64,000 nt of DNA from Thamnaconus septentrionalis (taxonomy: Eukaryota; Chordata; Actinopteri; Tetraodontiformes; Monacanthidae). The stretch covers positions 11,094,773 through 11,158,772 of the forward strand of contig CM020510.1 in assembly GCA_009823395.1 (NCBI GenBank), given 5' to 3'. Both the position numbers and the translations under genes were made by a program. The notes beneath the pieces are model-generated. The model did no database searches. It was not told the DNA's origin and saw only the letters and a list, made by a program, of their open reading frames with translations. Below, in pieces: positions 1-12,622 of this stretch. Every line of letters begins with the position of its first letter. The first letter of the stretch is position 1.

Positions 1-2149
1 GTTGCGGCCCATCTTCTTAATACAAATTATTCTGTTTTTCATCTCCGTCTTCTCTCCCAGGGTCAGGAGCTGGTTGGAAGATGGGGACGGAGGCTCTGGG
101 TTCAGAGGGGGGTGAGCAGGGTGATTGGACACAGTCGCATGTGAAAAGGCCAGAGAGCGGCGAGTCCACGGGGAGCAGGGTCCACACACAAAGGGCCTTG
201 CACGGCGGGGGCGGGAGGGCCGATCGGGGAGGAGAGGCCACGCTGGGAACCAAAGCTGACAGGACAGACACTTCTCATCCAGCACGGGGTTCGGCTGTCT
301 CTGGACCCCTGGGGTACATCTGAGCGGTGCTGCCAGCTCGGCGCAGCGGTGACCCACAGCAGCTCCCGCCGCAGCAGAAGCTGCAAAAAAAAACAAACAG
401 TGAAATGTTAAGAGCAGCGGTGACCTCTGTCCCACATTTAAGGGATAGGAAGCTCGTTTCAGCCCTCATCAAGTGAATTGCGGTTAATTATGTTTTGGTG
501 ACAACCAGTGCTACACAACAAAGGTCGACTTGCTCGTTCCTTACTCTCTGGCATCACCGTTTTGTGCAGGAGAGCTGCTAACGAGGGCTTTGTGTTGCAA
601 AGGCTGGGTTTGTTTGCACTTGATGCTTGCAGCGTGTTGTCCTTCGCTCGGGGGATAATAAGCCCCCGATCGCCGTCAACAGAGTGTTTATGAGCAGCAG
701 AGCAGCTCTGTGTTGACTCTGCTGGCCGGGGCCTGTGGAAGGCCAGGCTGCCAGTGCTATAGGAAAACACTTTCAGATAACAGTAGGGCTGCAAATCAGT
801 GGGCCAGCGAAGCAGAGGTGAATTGTCTGAAATCACCAGGTGAGAAATATTGGTTCAAAGGTGTAAAAAGTGACACTATAGGCAAAATGCCCCTAAGAGT
901 ACAACTTTTATTTAACTGGCAAACAAGATAAAGTGAATCATTGGCAGTGCTCCATTAGTTTTTACAGAACAACGAAAACTTTGTGCAGGCAAAGAAATAT
1001 ATGAACGAGGGTGAGAAAAAATCTCTCTTTTTTATGGCATAGACTGTATGGATTTCCCCTCGGAGGGCCGTATATCTTATGAATTAGACAGGTGCATGCA
1101 GTGTGTGCGTGTGTGTGCGCGCGCGCATGTGCGTGTGTGTGCGAGTGTGTGCACGCATGTGCGTGTGTGTGCGTGTGTGTGTGTGTGTGTTAGGGAAAGG
1201 CCAAATGCACCCCTTTCCATCTGGTTTTTCCATCATCATTGCGGTGAAATCACATTATCCATCGTTGGCTACGTGGGAATTCCATCAGCATGTAACATCT
1301 CACTTATTCACATGTCTCTTCAGATAGTAAAGAAGCATCCTGGATGTCTGCAGTGACCCTCCTCTTCCTCCGGGCATCTTTAAAGCTTCTCTGTCTGTCA
1401 GTCTTCCACTCCCTGTGAGAAATGTCTGAACTGTCCAGACTTTACGGGTTGGTTACTTAATAGTTGCCTTGTGCGTGACACTGACTCAATTCTCAAAGTG
1501 TCTGCATGCTGTCACAAATGTGCATTTTCCAGCCTAGGTAATTAAAAGCTTGGAAAATGAAGGGCGTGAATGAATATTGCACAGTTGTCGTTTGGTTGTG
1601 TTTTTAACTATTTGGCTGGATTCCTGCTCTTTTTCTCTTCCATCCTAGCGCAGATGCACAAAAATTTGTGTTGTTCCTGAACTTGTCTCTCCAACAAACG
1701 AGCTGGCGCTGATGTGAAGATGTCACGATGCAGGATTCAGGACCTGGTCGTAGTCGTAGTGGGCGCTTGGGGAGCAGAGGAGCAGGAAGAGGCTGAAGTG
1801 AAATATCATTCCTGTTTCATGCTGACGTTCCATCCGGTCCCACCGGCTAGTGGCGACCTTGTGATTTATAGCGCAACAGACGCAGAGCAGATCAAAATAC
1901 ATCTGCCCCATGACTGCAGACTGACTCAGTTATATCAGATTCCTGCCTGCAAGTAGCAGATAGTGTCTGGATTTGAACTCGAATCAATGAATGAATCCCC
2001 GCAGACGTCTTAAACCAAACAGATGAATTTTCATTCATTTTTCTCTTCGCGTGCCCACGCAAAAATGTGACCACTGGCTCTCGCGGCTCACTCTGAATGG
2101 AATGAAGTGATGTAGAAAATGAGCGAGATGAAAAGGATTAGGAGCCGAG
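1..2149. other. Intergenic, no supported gene
   Basis: Mixed-composition unique DNA plus the (TG)n tract at 1100-1190. Short open frames lack domains, splice-coherent partners or codon bias. Nothing else supported. Confidence 0.6.
1100..1190. repeat. (TG)n/(GC) microsatellite, interrupted
   Basis: Alternating GTGTGTGC tracts with GCGCGC interruptions over about 90 bp; alternating purine-pyrimidine DNA. Cys/Val open frames over it are artefacts. Confidence 0.95.
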
Positions 2150-2345
2150 GAGTGTCAGCGCTTATCATCTCCCCGTAGCACTGGAGTGTAGCCATGGAAA
2201 CAGGAAGTGAGAGGCAAGCGTCCAAGATGGCGGCCGGCTTGTGAATGGGTGCATTCCTCAGCGGCAGGGTGTCCCGGGGGAGGAGGGGCGAGTGAGTGTG
2301 TTTACTCTGAAAGAAGGGACTATATAAATAGTAACTGCTGCTGTT
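2150..2345. promoter_or_regulatory. Motif cluster: ETS-like, YY1-like and TATA-like elements
   Basis: ACAGGAAGTG (ETS-like), TCCAAGATGGCGGCC at 2221-2235 (a strong YY1-type motif) and CTATATAAATAG at 2320-2331 (TATA or MEF2-like) lie in moderately GC-rich unique sequence. The YY1-type 15-mer recurs exactly at 42449. Promoter activity is possible, but no exon follows that I can support. Confidence 0.3.
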
Positions 2346-2434
2346 TTAAGGACTTCCTGTCACTAGGTATTCCATAAAACAGTAGTTAAATAAACAATCA
2401 GTTTCCCATTGGGGGCTGCCTGGTCTATACTGAT

Positions 2435-2469
2435 CCGAGGTCTGCCGCGGGTTCAATCCAGGACCTCGG
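2435..2469. repeat. 8 bp perfect inverted repeat enclosing a tRNA B-box-like motif
   Basis: CCGAGGTC at 2435-2442 is inverted at 2462-2469 (GACCTCGG). The loop contains GGGTTCAATCC, close to the RNA polymerase III B-box consensus. No full tRNA cloverleaf can be drawn. It may be a remnant of a tRNA-derived SINE. Confidence 0.35.
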
Positions 2470-3121
2470 CATGTGGGTTTTAAAGCCCCCAGACTGGAGT
2501 CACGGAGCTGTTACAGGTCACCACACTCTCTTTCACTCGCACACCGTCTGGTCATATAAGCCTCCCCACACACAAAATGAATGCTCAACTCCCCAATCAG
2601 TAGGGTTTTTTTTTCTTTCCCTTCTCTGCCAAGTAGCAGAGAGTGATTTTCAATCAACTTTCTTCATTGTTTTGCCTCGCAAGCTGTGCAAGTGCTGCTC
2701 ATCTTTTGTGCAACTACCAGCGCGAGGTTTTCCATTTTTATGATTTAAACAGATGGAAGTGTTACGGAAAGCAAAACGTTAAGTGAGCCTTTAATCTAGT
2801 TTGTGTACTTTTACACTCTAGGGTTTTTCTTTTAAAATAATGATTGAAGTCTAAATTCAAGGAGCAGGATTGAGTCATTGTGTAAAAACTTGCAGCGTAT
2901 CTATTCTTGCCAGCAAGCAAGCGATTGTAAGAAAATTGCCTCTTCTTTCACAAAAGCAAATCCAAGACAAAAGTAGAAGTTCTCAGTATATGTATTTCTA
3001 TAAAACCAAGCACTCAAAATGTACATTTGATGTGTTGAAACTCCCGCCGTGACTGCAAAATGGACCTAAGGTCAGGCCTCGGCACACACATACAAAAGAG
3101 GGTTAGAAAAGATCATGTGTT

Positions 3122-3360
3122 TCCTAAAATACCTGGTTTTGCGTCGCCACAAACGCAGCTGCAAACTCTCCCAACGTCTCTCCCTAAAAATATCTACGCT
3201 AGTTGCCACAAACTCAGCTGGAAACCCTCCCAGCTTGTTGTTCAAAATATCCAGTTTTGGTGCCACAAAGGCGGCACCCAAGTGTCCCAGTACGGTCGCT
3301 AAAATAACCCAGATGTCGGTTGGTCGACAGAAGTCTCCAACGCTGCCAACCTCGCCATCT
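3122..3360. repeat. Degenerate tandem repeat, period about 57-59 bp, about four units
   Basis: Units begin near 3124, 3182, 3241 and 3299, each with a CTAAAATA-like start. The first three share GCCACAAA at 3146, 3205 and 3262 (spacings 59 and 57). The fourth unit is more diverged. Short open frames over it are a by-product of periodicity. Confidence 0.65.
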
Positions 3361-4399
3361 AAAGAGCTGGGAAATTGGGCCTTGGACATACATTAAACAC
3401 TGGCTCCCATGCAGAGAACATACTGAGAGCGTGAAGAACCATGGAGGGTCAACTGTGGTGGCTGGGCCGTGCCGGACTCAAAGATTTGACTCAAAAATTG
3501 CCCTTTTCCTGAAACTGAAGAAAATTCTCAGCAGTCAACGTGGCAACGAGGCACGGGGAGAAGCCTGCAACGTGCAGACAAAACTTCAAATGTTATGTCT
3601 GAATATTAAGCAGAAAAACAAATATTTTGGCGCGCCGGCTGCACTCGTCTCCCGGGAGGAGCGGCGGAAGTCTGCAGTGGAGAAGCGGCGGACGAGGAGC
3701 GAGAGGTTAAGAAAAGGAACCTCTCATTTCCCTCTCTCGCACTCACACTCTTGGATATAGATGTCAATACCCAAATACACAAACAGCGACCAGCTGGCAG
3801 TGACGGGAAGGACGCCATCCATCATGCAGGGTCCGTTTTAGGTTCAGGCCATGAAGCTGTCAGCGCACATTCCTGAACGCGGCTTTTCCAGCGTGCATCC
3901 GTCAACCTCGAGCACAGCGCATGCCCAGAATGTTCGGATGTTTAAACTTATCTCCTTCAGGCCCTTTGGAAGTTGCCGGCATTCCCACTTGTGCAGAAAC
4001 GGAGCTCCCTGGTATCAACCGAGGACCCGCGCCTTACAGTTTGACCCCTCGGAGGATATTTTCCTAACTCTGCAGAAGGTGCGTGTTTGTTTTTGTTCGA
4101 GCGGCAGGGTTTTTTTTGGCCCGCCGCTCTCTCCAGACTTTACTCCCCCGTGCCCTCATTCGGAAGTAGTATCACTTTTGTTTTGCGCCACTGTCGCACT
4201 GGTCAAACACACGATCCGGGAAGATACTATCTGTTCCCCCTTCCGCTTTTCTTTTTTTTTTTCTTCTTTTTTTTGCCCCTCTCCGGCACGGAACCTTTCA
4301 GCCCCCACCAGGGGCCAGACGCACAATCGCTGCAGGATATCACAAGATAATCACTGTGGAGCCACAGGAAAATGTAGCAAGAGTAAACAAAGAAATGAA

Positions 4400-4408
4400 G
4401 TGTGTGTA

Positions 4409-4477
<69 letters not shown>
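4400..4477. repeat. Compound (TG)n(AG)n microsatellite
   Basis: A TG run to about 4426 changes directly into an uninterrupted AG run to about 4476. The long Ser/Leu and Glu/Arg frames spanning it are low-complexity translations. Confidence 0.95.
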
Positions 4478-4478
<1 letters not shown>

Positions 4479-5471
4479 CTGGATTGTGTGTACTTGAGTG
4501 CAGTGCAGGTTTCTGAGTGCTGTGTTGCGTCTCTCGAAAACCGCAATGACCAGCGATGACAACCGCGAACCGGTGTGCAGACTTTTGTGTTAATCAAACC
4601 CCAGAGGAGTGAATTAAAGCTGAGCTGAGCTGTGGAGGAAAAAATCTTGCACAAATATGACGGGAAGACGTTGATGTCTTCATAGCAGTTTCTGTAACCC
4701 CCCAAACTCCTGTAAGTCATGCTATCCCACACGGCTCTGCCTGAACTGCCCCCCCTCCCGCCCCAATGCCAGAGAGAAAGGTTAGATCCGTGAACAATCT
4801 GCTCCATCCTGCAGGCTGTGCTTCCATAAATCCCAGCTCCCTCGGGGGAAAGACGGAGAGACAGTGCGAGCGGGTAGTGGGATAGAGTTGTCTGAGAGGG
4901 CTCCTGTTTCAAATTATCCTTGCCGGACAAAAGTCCCCTTAAAAGTTCTCTTGGTTTCTGCTTCCCATACCCCGCTCTTTTAGGTGAGGATGGACTCACC
5001 TAAATGGGTCGAGCAACGGAGGTGATGTGGCTGCGCCTGTGGTCCACCCCGACCTGAGCACCGAGAAACACTTTACAGCCCCGTTAAAGGTGAACACAAA
5101 GCCCTCTGTGAAAAGATGTGTATTTCATGGCCTGTACACTCCCGCAGTTAATGTCCCAGCGCAGCAGGAGTTTGCTGAGCTTCCTCTCATTCCGCCCGTG
5201 TGCCTTGATCGTCTGTGGTCGCCGGTGAGAAGTTGTGTATTCAAAACCAAATGGGGCGCAATGCAATGGAGAAAGTCACTTCTGTGTGTCCACACATGAA
5301 AAGAAACAGTTGCTTTGTTCCTAAAATGAGGAGAATAGCTTTATGGTCCATAATAATTTGGCATGTAGGCCTTGACAATTGACTGTGAAAGTAAACTTTA
5401 TATTAAAAGAGAATTCAAAGTGCAGTTTTGGGCCCCACTGTCACTTGAAGGATGGGCAGATATGTAACTGC

Positions 5472-5490
5472 AAAAAAAAAAAAAAAAAAA
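5472..5490. repeat. Poly(A) tract
   Basis: Nineteen consecutive A residues with no recognisable retroelement immediately upstream. Confidence 0.9.
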
Positions 5491-6329
5491 CACCATGCAG
5501 ACTTCAAGCGTCTGAAACCCATTACAATAATGGTAATGAATTATAATAAACGACTTTTTCTTCTAGGCATTGCTGGGAACTCATTAGGCAGCTTTAATTA
5601 GCTATTGCACAAAGTAAAAGTGGAAAATATTAAAGTTCTGCCTGACGTCTGCAAAAAAACTTTTACATTTTAACTTTCACACTGCTGCACACATTGAAAA
5701 TGTGTCTGGAATGTGTGGAAATGTATTGTCATCAGTTTTAAGGAAGGGGTAAATATTCCTTTTGGGTCATGTTGGATTTACAACCCTTTGTACAGTCACT
5801 CTGCAGCCACAAAGGAAACTGCACCATTGCTTAAATTCATTTGGTTGTGTTTATTAGATAATAAAAACAGGACCACACATTTGAACTGATGAACCATCAG
5901 TTTTGTAGACTTTGTAGAGTTGTAGAGACTTTATTCCCAGAAAACACACACTATTTCCTGCCGATGGCTGCGCGTTATTTGGACATCCGGAGTTCATGTG
6001 TGACTGGGGATTTTAGCTTCGAGGAATTCTCCGAGACGACTCAGTGATGGAGTTAATCTCTGCCGTTTTAATCTGGCTCATGGACATTAAGAGCAGGCTC
6101 CTTGGCCCAGGTCCCTCTACCTCTGACCCCTCCTGTAATCCGCCCCTCTCCCACCAGCTCATTAAGACAGGGGGAGTTCACACCTCTGGCCATGTTGGGT
6201 CCAGCTGTGTCCCCCCACTGCACAGGCTGCCGGTCCTCCGGGCGTCAGGAAAAGGCTGCCGGTCCGGCGGAGACTCGCAACAGGCCGGGTCCTCTGATCT
6301 CTGCTAAAAGTGCTATAAATCAAAGAGTG

Positions 6330-6620
6330 GAGGTGGTGGTCTTAAGTGCTCATTAAAATTGGCAATAATAAATGTGGAGTGAATGAAAGGCTCTCATAGC
6401 TGTCAGCCGGGGCTGCTTAACGAGAGGCGACTGTTGGGCGACATTAATGACTGACGATTAGGAAAAGGCTAGATGGAGTGTTAACAAACGTTTAAGTGCG
6501 CAGCGGCAGCAATAAACGTTGTGCGGCAACAATAGGCTCTACAGTGTTCCCTTTAACGGCATAGGAACACCTTGGCCGATGTGTTCATAAATTGCAGTTT
6601 TCATATGCAAACTTAGCAGC
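6330..6620. promoter_or_regulatory. Candidate conserved non-coding element
   Basis: Complex, non-repetitive AT-leaning sequence without open frames. It contains ATTAATGA at 6443-6450, AGCAATAAACG and CAACAATAG, which resemble HOX/CDX and SOX sites. The texture resembles developmental enhancers, but conservation is untested. Confidence 0.35.
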
Positions 6621-9600
6621 AGCAGACTTTTTGAAAGTGGAAGCTGTTCCAGCACCATCAGGGCAGCATGTTTTGGGCCTAATTTCCCCAGTTTATGGTC
6701 CGTTTCATCTGCTGCCTACTGGAGCCGGACCACAAAACTCTGGCAAACCCAAAGCTTTGAGTAGGGTGGACAGCAAAGAGGATAAAAGGACCTGGCTGGT
6801 GCAGATTGTTGTTGTCATGTTGAATACTTCAGGTCAGACAGATCATTTCTACAGCCATTGTAAATGCGTGAATTAGTTAAGCAGTTTATTGTTGTTAAGT
6901 TGTAAAGTTCTTAGTTTCATTGTCATTTCAAGTAACCTGGTTTCATTGGAAATACTCAATTACTGAACATGACCAAGATCAGATTAAATTGAAAACCTTC
7001 CTGGTTACATTTGGTTCAACTTTGAAAGTACTGGATCAATCTGAGAGTAAGCAAACTGCGCAAAAAAGAAGTAATCCTCCTGCGGACATACTCTGTTACT
7101 TTGAAAGCTATCTGTTCTCTTGTCTATGATTCCAAATTGTTCTTCAACATGACGAACCCAATCCAAAGCCACAAAGACAAAAGTTTTGTGGGGGGAAAAA
7201 AGTATCAACATTCACATTGGAGCTGCGACACAAACAGTCAAGCCAACAGGCTCATGTTGGACGGCCAAAGTGGTCGGTTTGGGGAAAGCTAATATTGGAC
7301 TTAATGGTTTGGGTGGCGCACTGTGGATTAGGAGGCAGTGGGGGTGTGAAAGAGGTTCCTTCAAAGTGTGATCAGCACACAGGCTGAGGCCCTCGTTGCT
7401 GGACAACCTTCTGAGCTGACCCAGAGACCGCTTTCCCCAGCGGGACACAACCAAACCCAGCAAACAGAGATTCAGGACGACAATTCCCCCCTGGATTACT
7501 GACTTTTCGTGTTTTGGAATTTAGATACTGTGAAGTAATTTTTAAAAGACAAAAACAAAGCACTCATCGCATGATAATATGTTCTGTGTTGGAATTTCTA
7601 TTCGCGCCAACACCGACAACAGATTCTGAACAGAATCGAGTCCATGTTGGTTTCAGGAGCCCCGCAACAGAAATGAAGCCACGCCACGGTCCTGCACTTT
7701 GGGTTTGTTAAGTCGCAAAACTGAATTTGAGATTTGGAATCTGTTTTCCATCGTGAAAAATCAAATGGAGGGACAGAGGGAGGACGAGAGCGGGAACGAG
7801 GAAAGCAGAGGCCTGACTGGATTATGAGAGGGTCTGTTTTTCTTCTCAACGTCAATGCGCTCCTGCGTCGGGATGGATAGATAGTGACGGCCTGCCAGTT
7901 GGTTTTCATTACGTCCCTTGCACTTCAGACCTAGAAAGAAAAAGAAAAAGAATGCATCCCTCTATACTGCCCCCCCTTCCCCACTGAGCGCACTTTTCCC
8001 TCTGAAGCAAAGGTACAAAATTGGTGCTGGGGGAAAAAAAAAGGGAGAAGAAATGCCAGGGGCAACTATTTTCAATGTATTTTTCTAATATCCTCCTCAG
8101 ACTTGAAGTCTCCCCCTGCATGCCTTTTTCACTTTCATGTAAAACCCTGTCATCTACCCCGTGGGGGTTACGCTGGAATGCCGCCCCAATATAAGATCTG
8201 TACCTTTCTGCGTTCTCCGCAACGTCCAAATGGGTCTGCACACGGTGGGGGGAAAGAGAGGGAGGGAGGCTGGGGGTGGGGGGGTGGTGGGAGGGCGAGG
8301 GTGGATATGGGAACAAGGTGGAACTGTGCTTTGTTTGTTGCCCTCTGCACATACCAAGGCAAAACTGAACAGCAATAAAATAAGCCACAGATGTGCATTA
8401 CTGGCTCAGACTTCAGTCGTCCGAAGCTCGGGTGGAAGCCCGGTCACATCGAATTAGAGGCCGGACAATCTGACACCCCCTCCCCTCCCCCGCCCCCCTC
8501 CAAAAAGGCACGTTATCTCGCCGGCATACTTTCCTGCCTGGATGCCAGCATAGCGCGGCCGATAACCACAACCAGAACATCCTCGCCCGGTTCGGCTCGC
8601 GTCACGCCATGCCTTACCTACGGGGGCACCGAGCTTCAAAGAGGGCGAGGCGGGCGGCACGCAAGGCAGGCGCAGCTGCTTGATTCTCAGCGGATAAGAC
8701 AATTCCTGTCTGTTTCCCAGAGAAGCGTCGCCCTTTGACCTTCTCCCCTCCCCTCCCGGCTAAGGCAGTCACCTTGCGCCTTGTTCATTATTTCAATCAA
8801 TCACGAGCCGCTTCCTGTGCCTGTCTCCTGCTTCCACTCTCCTTCAACGCCAGAGCGCTGGTCTCAAAAAACAAAATCCAAAGCACGCAGAAGGTTTTGA
8901 TCCAGGCAGGTGGAGCACGAAAGTTTTTTTTTTCAAAAACCCAGAACTCAACATCAGAAAACTGAGAGTTAGTTAAAAACACATATAAATTTTGCCAAGT
9001 TTAATTCCAGTATCAAAACATAACTGGGAAAGATCTTATATATATGTAACTACTGAACTCTCCATTCACTGATGTTTGAAGAAGCGCTGATGATCTGGAA
9101 GTGTTTGACAGATAGAAGCATCTCACCTGTCTTTCCATACACGTGGAAATGACATAATCTCTCTAACAAACTGACTCTTACTCAGAGGCCTCAATTTTTA
9201 TTTTTTTTTATTTTTTTGCAGTATGACTGTGAACACACCTATTCCGGGAAAAGTCTCACAAAACGACTGCTCTTCATTTCAGATGGCAGTTGTCCAGGAG
9301 AGTAAAATATTTTCTGCACAAAAGGCCTTATTGTGAAAAAAACTGCCATTATGATAGTCGGACATCTGGCTTTTTTTCTCCGTCTTTCTCTGTAATAAAA
9401 TGCTGTCTAGCTGGACTCGTAAATCACATTGGGTTTTTATTTATTTAATAATTTATTTTTCAAACTCCTATATTGGCGTCCCAACTTTCCAGCCATTCTG
9501 ATTTATACTGGGCCTCAGTAACATCCAAATTCATTTTGGTTTGTTTTTGTTTTTTGCAACCCACTGCCAGAACTGCAAGTGCAGATGCAATAAAGTTATA

Positions 9601-11429
9601 TTCAAACATCCCTTTCACTTGAAATTACGGATGTGAAGAAGCCGTCCTCGCCTGTTTGCCTGCAGCTCTTTGAAATGTCAAAAAGTCACAACGCTATCAT
9701 CTCTTTTCTTCTTTTTGCAGGTTGATCTTTGACATCTGGACTTCCTTGTGTCCTTGTCCTCGGTGCTTAGTGTGGTCACTTAGTTAGCGTGACAAGCAGT
9801 GGAAACATCTCGGGTTTTGATTCTCTAATTTATTTTTTGTCTCGGCCCAAAGACGAATGTTTTAAATGAGGTCAACAGGACGTCGGGCAGAGCTCCCAGG
9901 ACAGGATATGATTTAAAGAAGTTTGTCGTTCAGCGAATTTAAACAAATTTCAATCTTCGTACGCCTTGCTGACAGGCCATCAGGCACTCCCATCATTTTT
10001 CATTCTTCCCCAGTTATTGCATCGTCCTGCATCTCATTCCGGGAAGACTAAATGTACTTTTTGGGAGCAAAACAGGAGTGAGCTCAGCATGTTGGTGCCA
10101 ATGTGTGTTACACCCCTTACATCGCAAAGGAATAATTTCAAGATTGGTAAATGGTGCTGTTTTAGTGGCAGTTTGAGTACAGTCAGAGTAATTCTGCAAA
10201 TTCCCCTTGTGTGTTGGAAAAGACTAAAGATCCAAGTCAGATTCTTAGTTGCTGTCAAAACCCCCAACTGTTTTAACCATTTCATTCATTTGAATATTTT
10301 AACCTTTGCATCCATCTTAACATTTTCCCTTTATTCAGAATACGTTTTTAAAACATCGAATGAAATAATGAATGACATTGAGGGATTTACAGTCTGTGTT
10401 TCAACCTTTCACAGATTCAAATCAGTAATTTTGCTGCGAGAATTACAGACATGAATTGAGAGGCCTGGTGACTGTTTTCATTTCAGGCTTAGTGCTGACA
10501 GGCCCCTTCTGCAGCTCTCCTTGTATTTTATTCTTTTATCATCTCCCTCCTCCACGTGTCCCGACCCAGGGCTGCAGAGCCGCAATAATTGTTTTCTGTG
10601 TTGTTGTGTATAAAAACACATGTCAGCGCAAGAAATGGAAAACATGCAGGCAGTCCAAGTTGCCGTTCACTGTGCAGCCAAACTGAGGAGGGACATAATG
10701 GGAACAGTTTTCAGCTCCAGACACTGCAGATTTTTTTTCCAGATAGCATATCTGCCTTTTAAACTCTACCAGAACGAGTTTGCATGGCTTCCAGACCCTT
10801 GAGAAAGTATGAGTCTGTTTTATGCGGTGCAGAGCAATCAGTGCTTCTCTTCAAATTGCCACCTCTTTGAGTTTGGTCCCTTCAATAGAGCTATGACTTT
10901 GTATCACAAGACCACAATGTAGTCTTATCTCCTGCAGCAAAGAAGCTAAAGATAGGGATAAAGACTTGCAGGACTCCTGGGACAGAAGGCAGGACCACTT
11001 AAATGACACACAGATAAGTAATCCCTACATTAATCACTCAAATTAGTTCACTCCAAAGATGGTACGGCCTGAGTATTAGTAGTCTTATTTTATCTCAGAA
11101 CTCTTACAGCTGGAGGAGAGTAAGAAGTATCTGAAGTAAGACTGAGATAAACGTGGCCGCGCACTGAAGGAAGAGGTTGCAAATCTCTGTTTCTGGTTTC
11201 TTCATTTCTTTTTAAGTAGTCTACCACGTACATCTTGGACCAAGTTAAGTTTGCATGAGGTGCTCTTGGAGATAAATTTATGTTGGAGGGAAAAAAATTT
11301 TAAAACCTTTTTTTAGATCGTTAAAATACCTTTTTTTTGTGACGGCTGTGTCAAATTAGATGTGCTTTGGCAGTAAACCTTTTTGCCCAAAAGGCAGCAG
11401 GTTTAGTTTGTTAGGGATATTTTTAAGCA

Positions 11430-11615
11430 TGCTTTTTCATCCATCTGTCCGTCCACCCATCCATTCTCTATCACTGTTTATCCTGCACTCAGGGTCACCG
11501 TGTTGCTCATGTCCTATCCCAGCTGTATTAGTCTGAAGAATTGGTTACACCCTGGACAAGTGGCCAGTTCATCAAAGGGCCAACACAGAGAGACCAACAA
11601 CCATCCACAGTCATC
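11430..11615 (-). mobile_element. LINE-type 3' tail fragment (reverse orientation)
   Basis: It reads CCATCC-type repeats, then TTTATCCTGCACTCAGGGTCAC, TATCCCAGCTG and ACACCCTGGACAAGTGGCCAG, followed by CCAACACAGAGAGACCAAC. This is the reverse complement of the fish LINE tail also seen at 46485-46622. Only the 3' end is present, so it is a dead 5'-truncated insertion. Confidence 0.65.
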
Positions 11616-11760
11616 TTCAATGATAATCTGTCCTCACTGCCAACAATCAGGATAAACTTCCGAACTCCAACCTCAATATCAGCGCTAGCTACAGTATGTT
11701 TAATGGGCAAATTTCTCCAATCCCATCTAAACCTTGGTTGATCGCAAATTCCAAATCCAC

Positions 11761-12160
11761 TGTTTACATGGACACTAAATAAAATGATCCATTCATGACG
11801 TGCGTATATATGCACCAACGATCAATCAGAGTAAATCAATTGGGTATGAATGGAGTTGTCTGACTTTCCGGAAATAGTAGTAGGAGAAGAAGCTGTACTT
11901 CCGCCTATGTTGTAAACATGTCACGCTGACCAAGCACATATGCACAGTGGAGAAAATTTTGCGCCAACCAGGAAGACAGGATCCGAATGTACATGGACGC
12001 CATTCGGAATAATGATCGGCATAAACCACCTATCTCATTCGGAATGAAGTTTCTTCCCAAATGGATCGAACCGGATCAGAATCTTCCGATTGACGTGTTT
12101 ACATGAGGCGTTTTTAATCTGATTGGGCCTTTATTCCAATTATTTATGTCCATGTAAACA
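11761..12160. mobile_element. MITE-like element with 14 bp perfect terminal inverted repeats
   Basis: TGTTTACATGGACA at 11761-11774 is exactly inverted at 12147-12160. Similarity continues loosely inward (TAAATAA on both sides). The interior has further GTTTACATG and ATTCGGAAT motifs but no open frame. A DNA-transposon derivative is the simplest reading; superfamily and target duplication are unresolved. Confidence 0.6.
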
Positions 12161-12574
12161 TAGCTATTGTTGTGAGAAAGCCACAATGATTGAGTAAACC
12201 ATCCCTTCATGGTTGACTGTGTTTTTCCGCCTTTTAGGGACACGACAGTGATATAAAAGTTTCTAAATGAGGAACAATCAGCTTAAAAAGTCATATGAGG
12301 TGACGTCGGCCCCCATAGGGATATCATAATCTATTCTCGCGGAGAATTAAAGCTGTGACCCCGTGACGAGACGTTTAGTCCGCCGTCAGATCCTGAAAGT
12401 GGATTTGCGTACGCTCACTTAGCATCCATAATGCATCGTAGGAGTGAGGATAGTTTAGCTGGAAGCGTTTATGCTCGTCAAGCTTTGCTGAGTGTGTCTC
12501 CATCTTTGAGAGCCACTCGAGCGAGAGCCTTGTGTGTGTGTGTGAGGAGCCGGTGGGCCCCATGTTTCAGCAGG

Positions 12575-12575
<1 letters not shown>

Positions 12576-12620
<45 letters not shown>

Positions 12621-12622
12621 AA
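12576..12622. repeat. (TG)n(AG)n microsatellite
   Basis: A short GTGTGTGTGTG run followed by AG repeats with AAAG interruptions. Confidence 0.92.

Larger units (their letters stand above)
3361..11429. other. Intergenic desert segment, no supported gene
   Basis: Contains the compound microsatellite at 4400, the candidate element at 6330-6620, and G-rich low-complexity DNA at 8225-8320. Polypyrimidine-AG stretches near 9223 and 9720 look like splice acceptors, but the sequence after each meets early stops in at least two frames and has no recognisable protein. Confidence 0.55.

Noticed and set aside
3851..4516. 221-codon plus-strand open frame
   Set aside because: It ends in the microsatellite, has a Phe run from poly(T), and no domain or splice support.
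4227..4999. Open frames with long Ser-Leu or Arg-Glu repeats
   Set aside because: They are translations of the compound (TG)n(AG)n microsatellite.
9700..9785. Strong polypyrimidine-AG resembling a splice acceptor before 9721
   Set aside because: The following open stretch is about 21 codons, has no recognisable content and no matching donor or partner exon.
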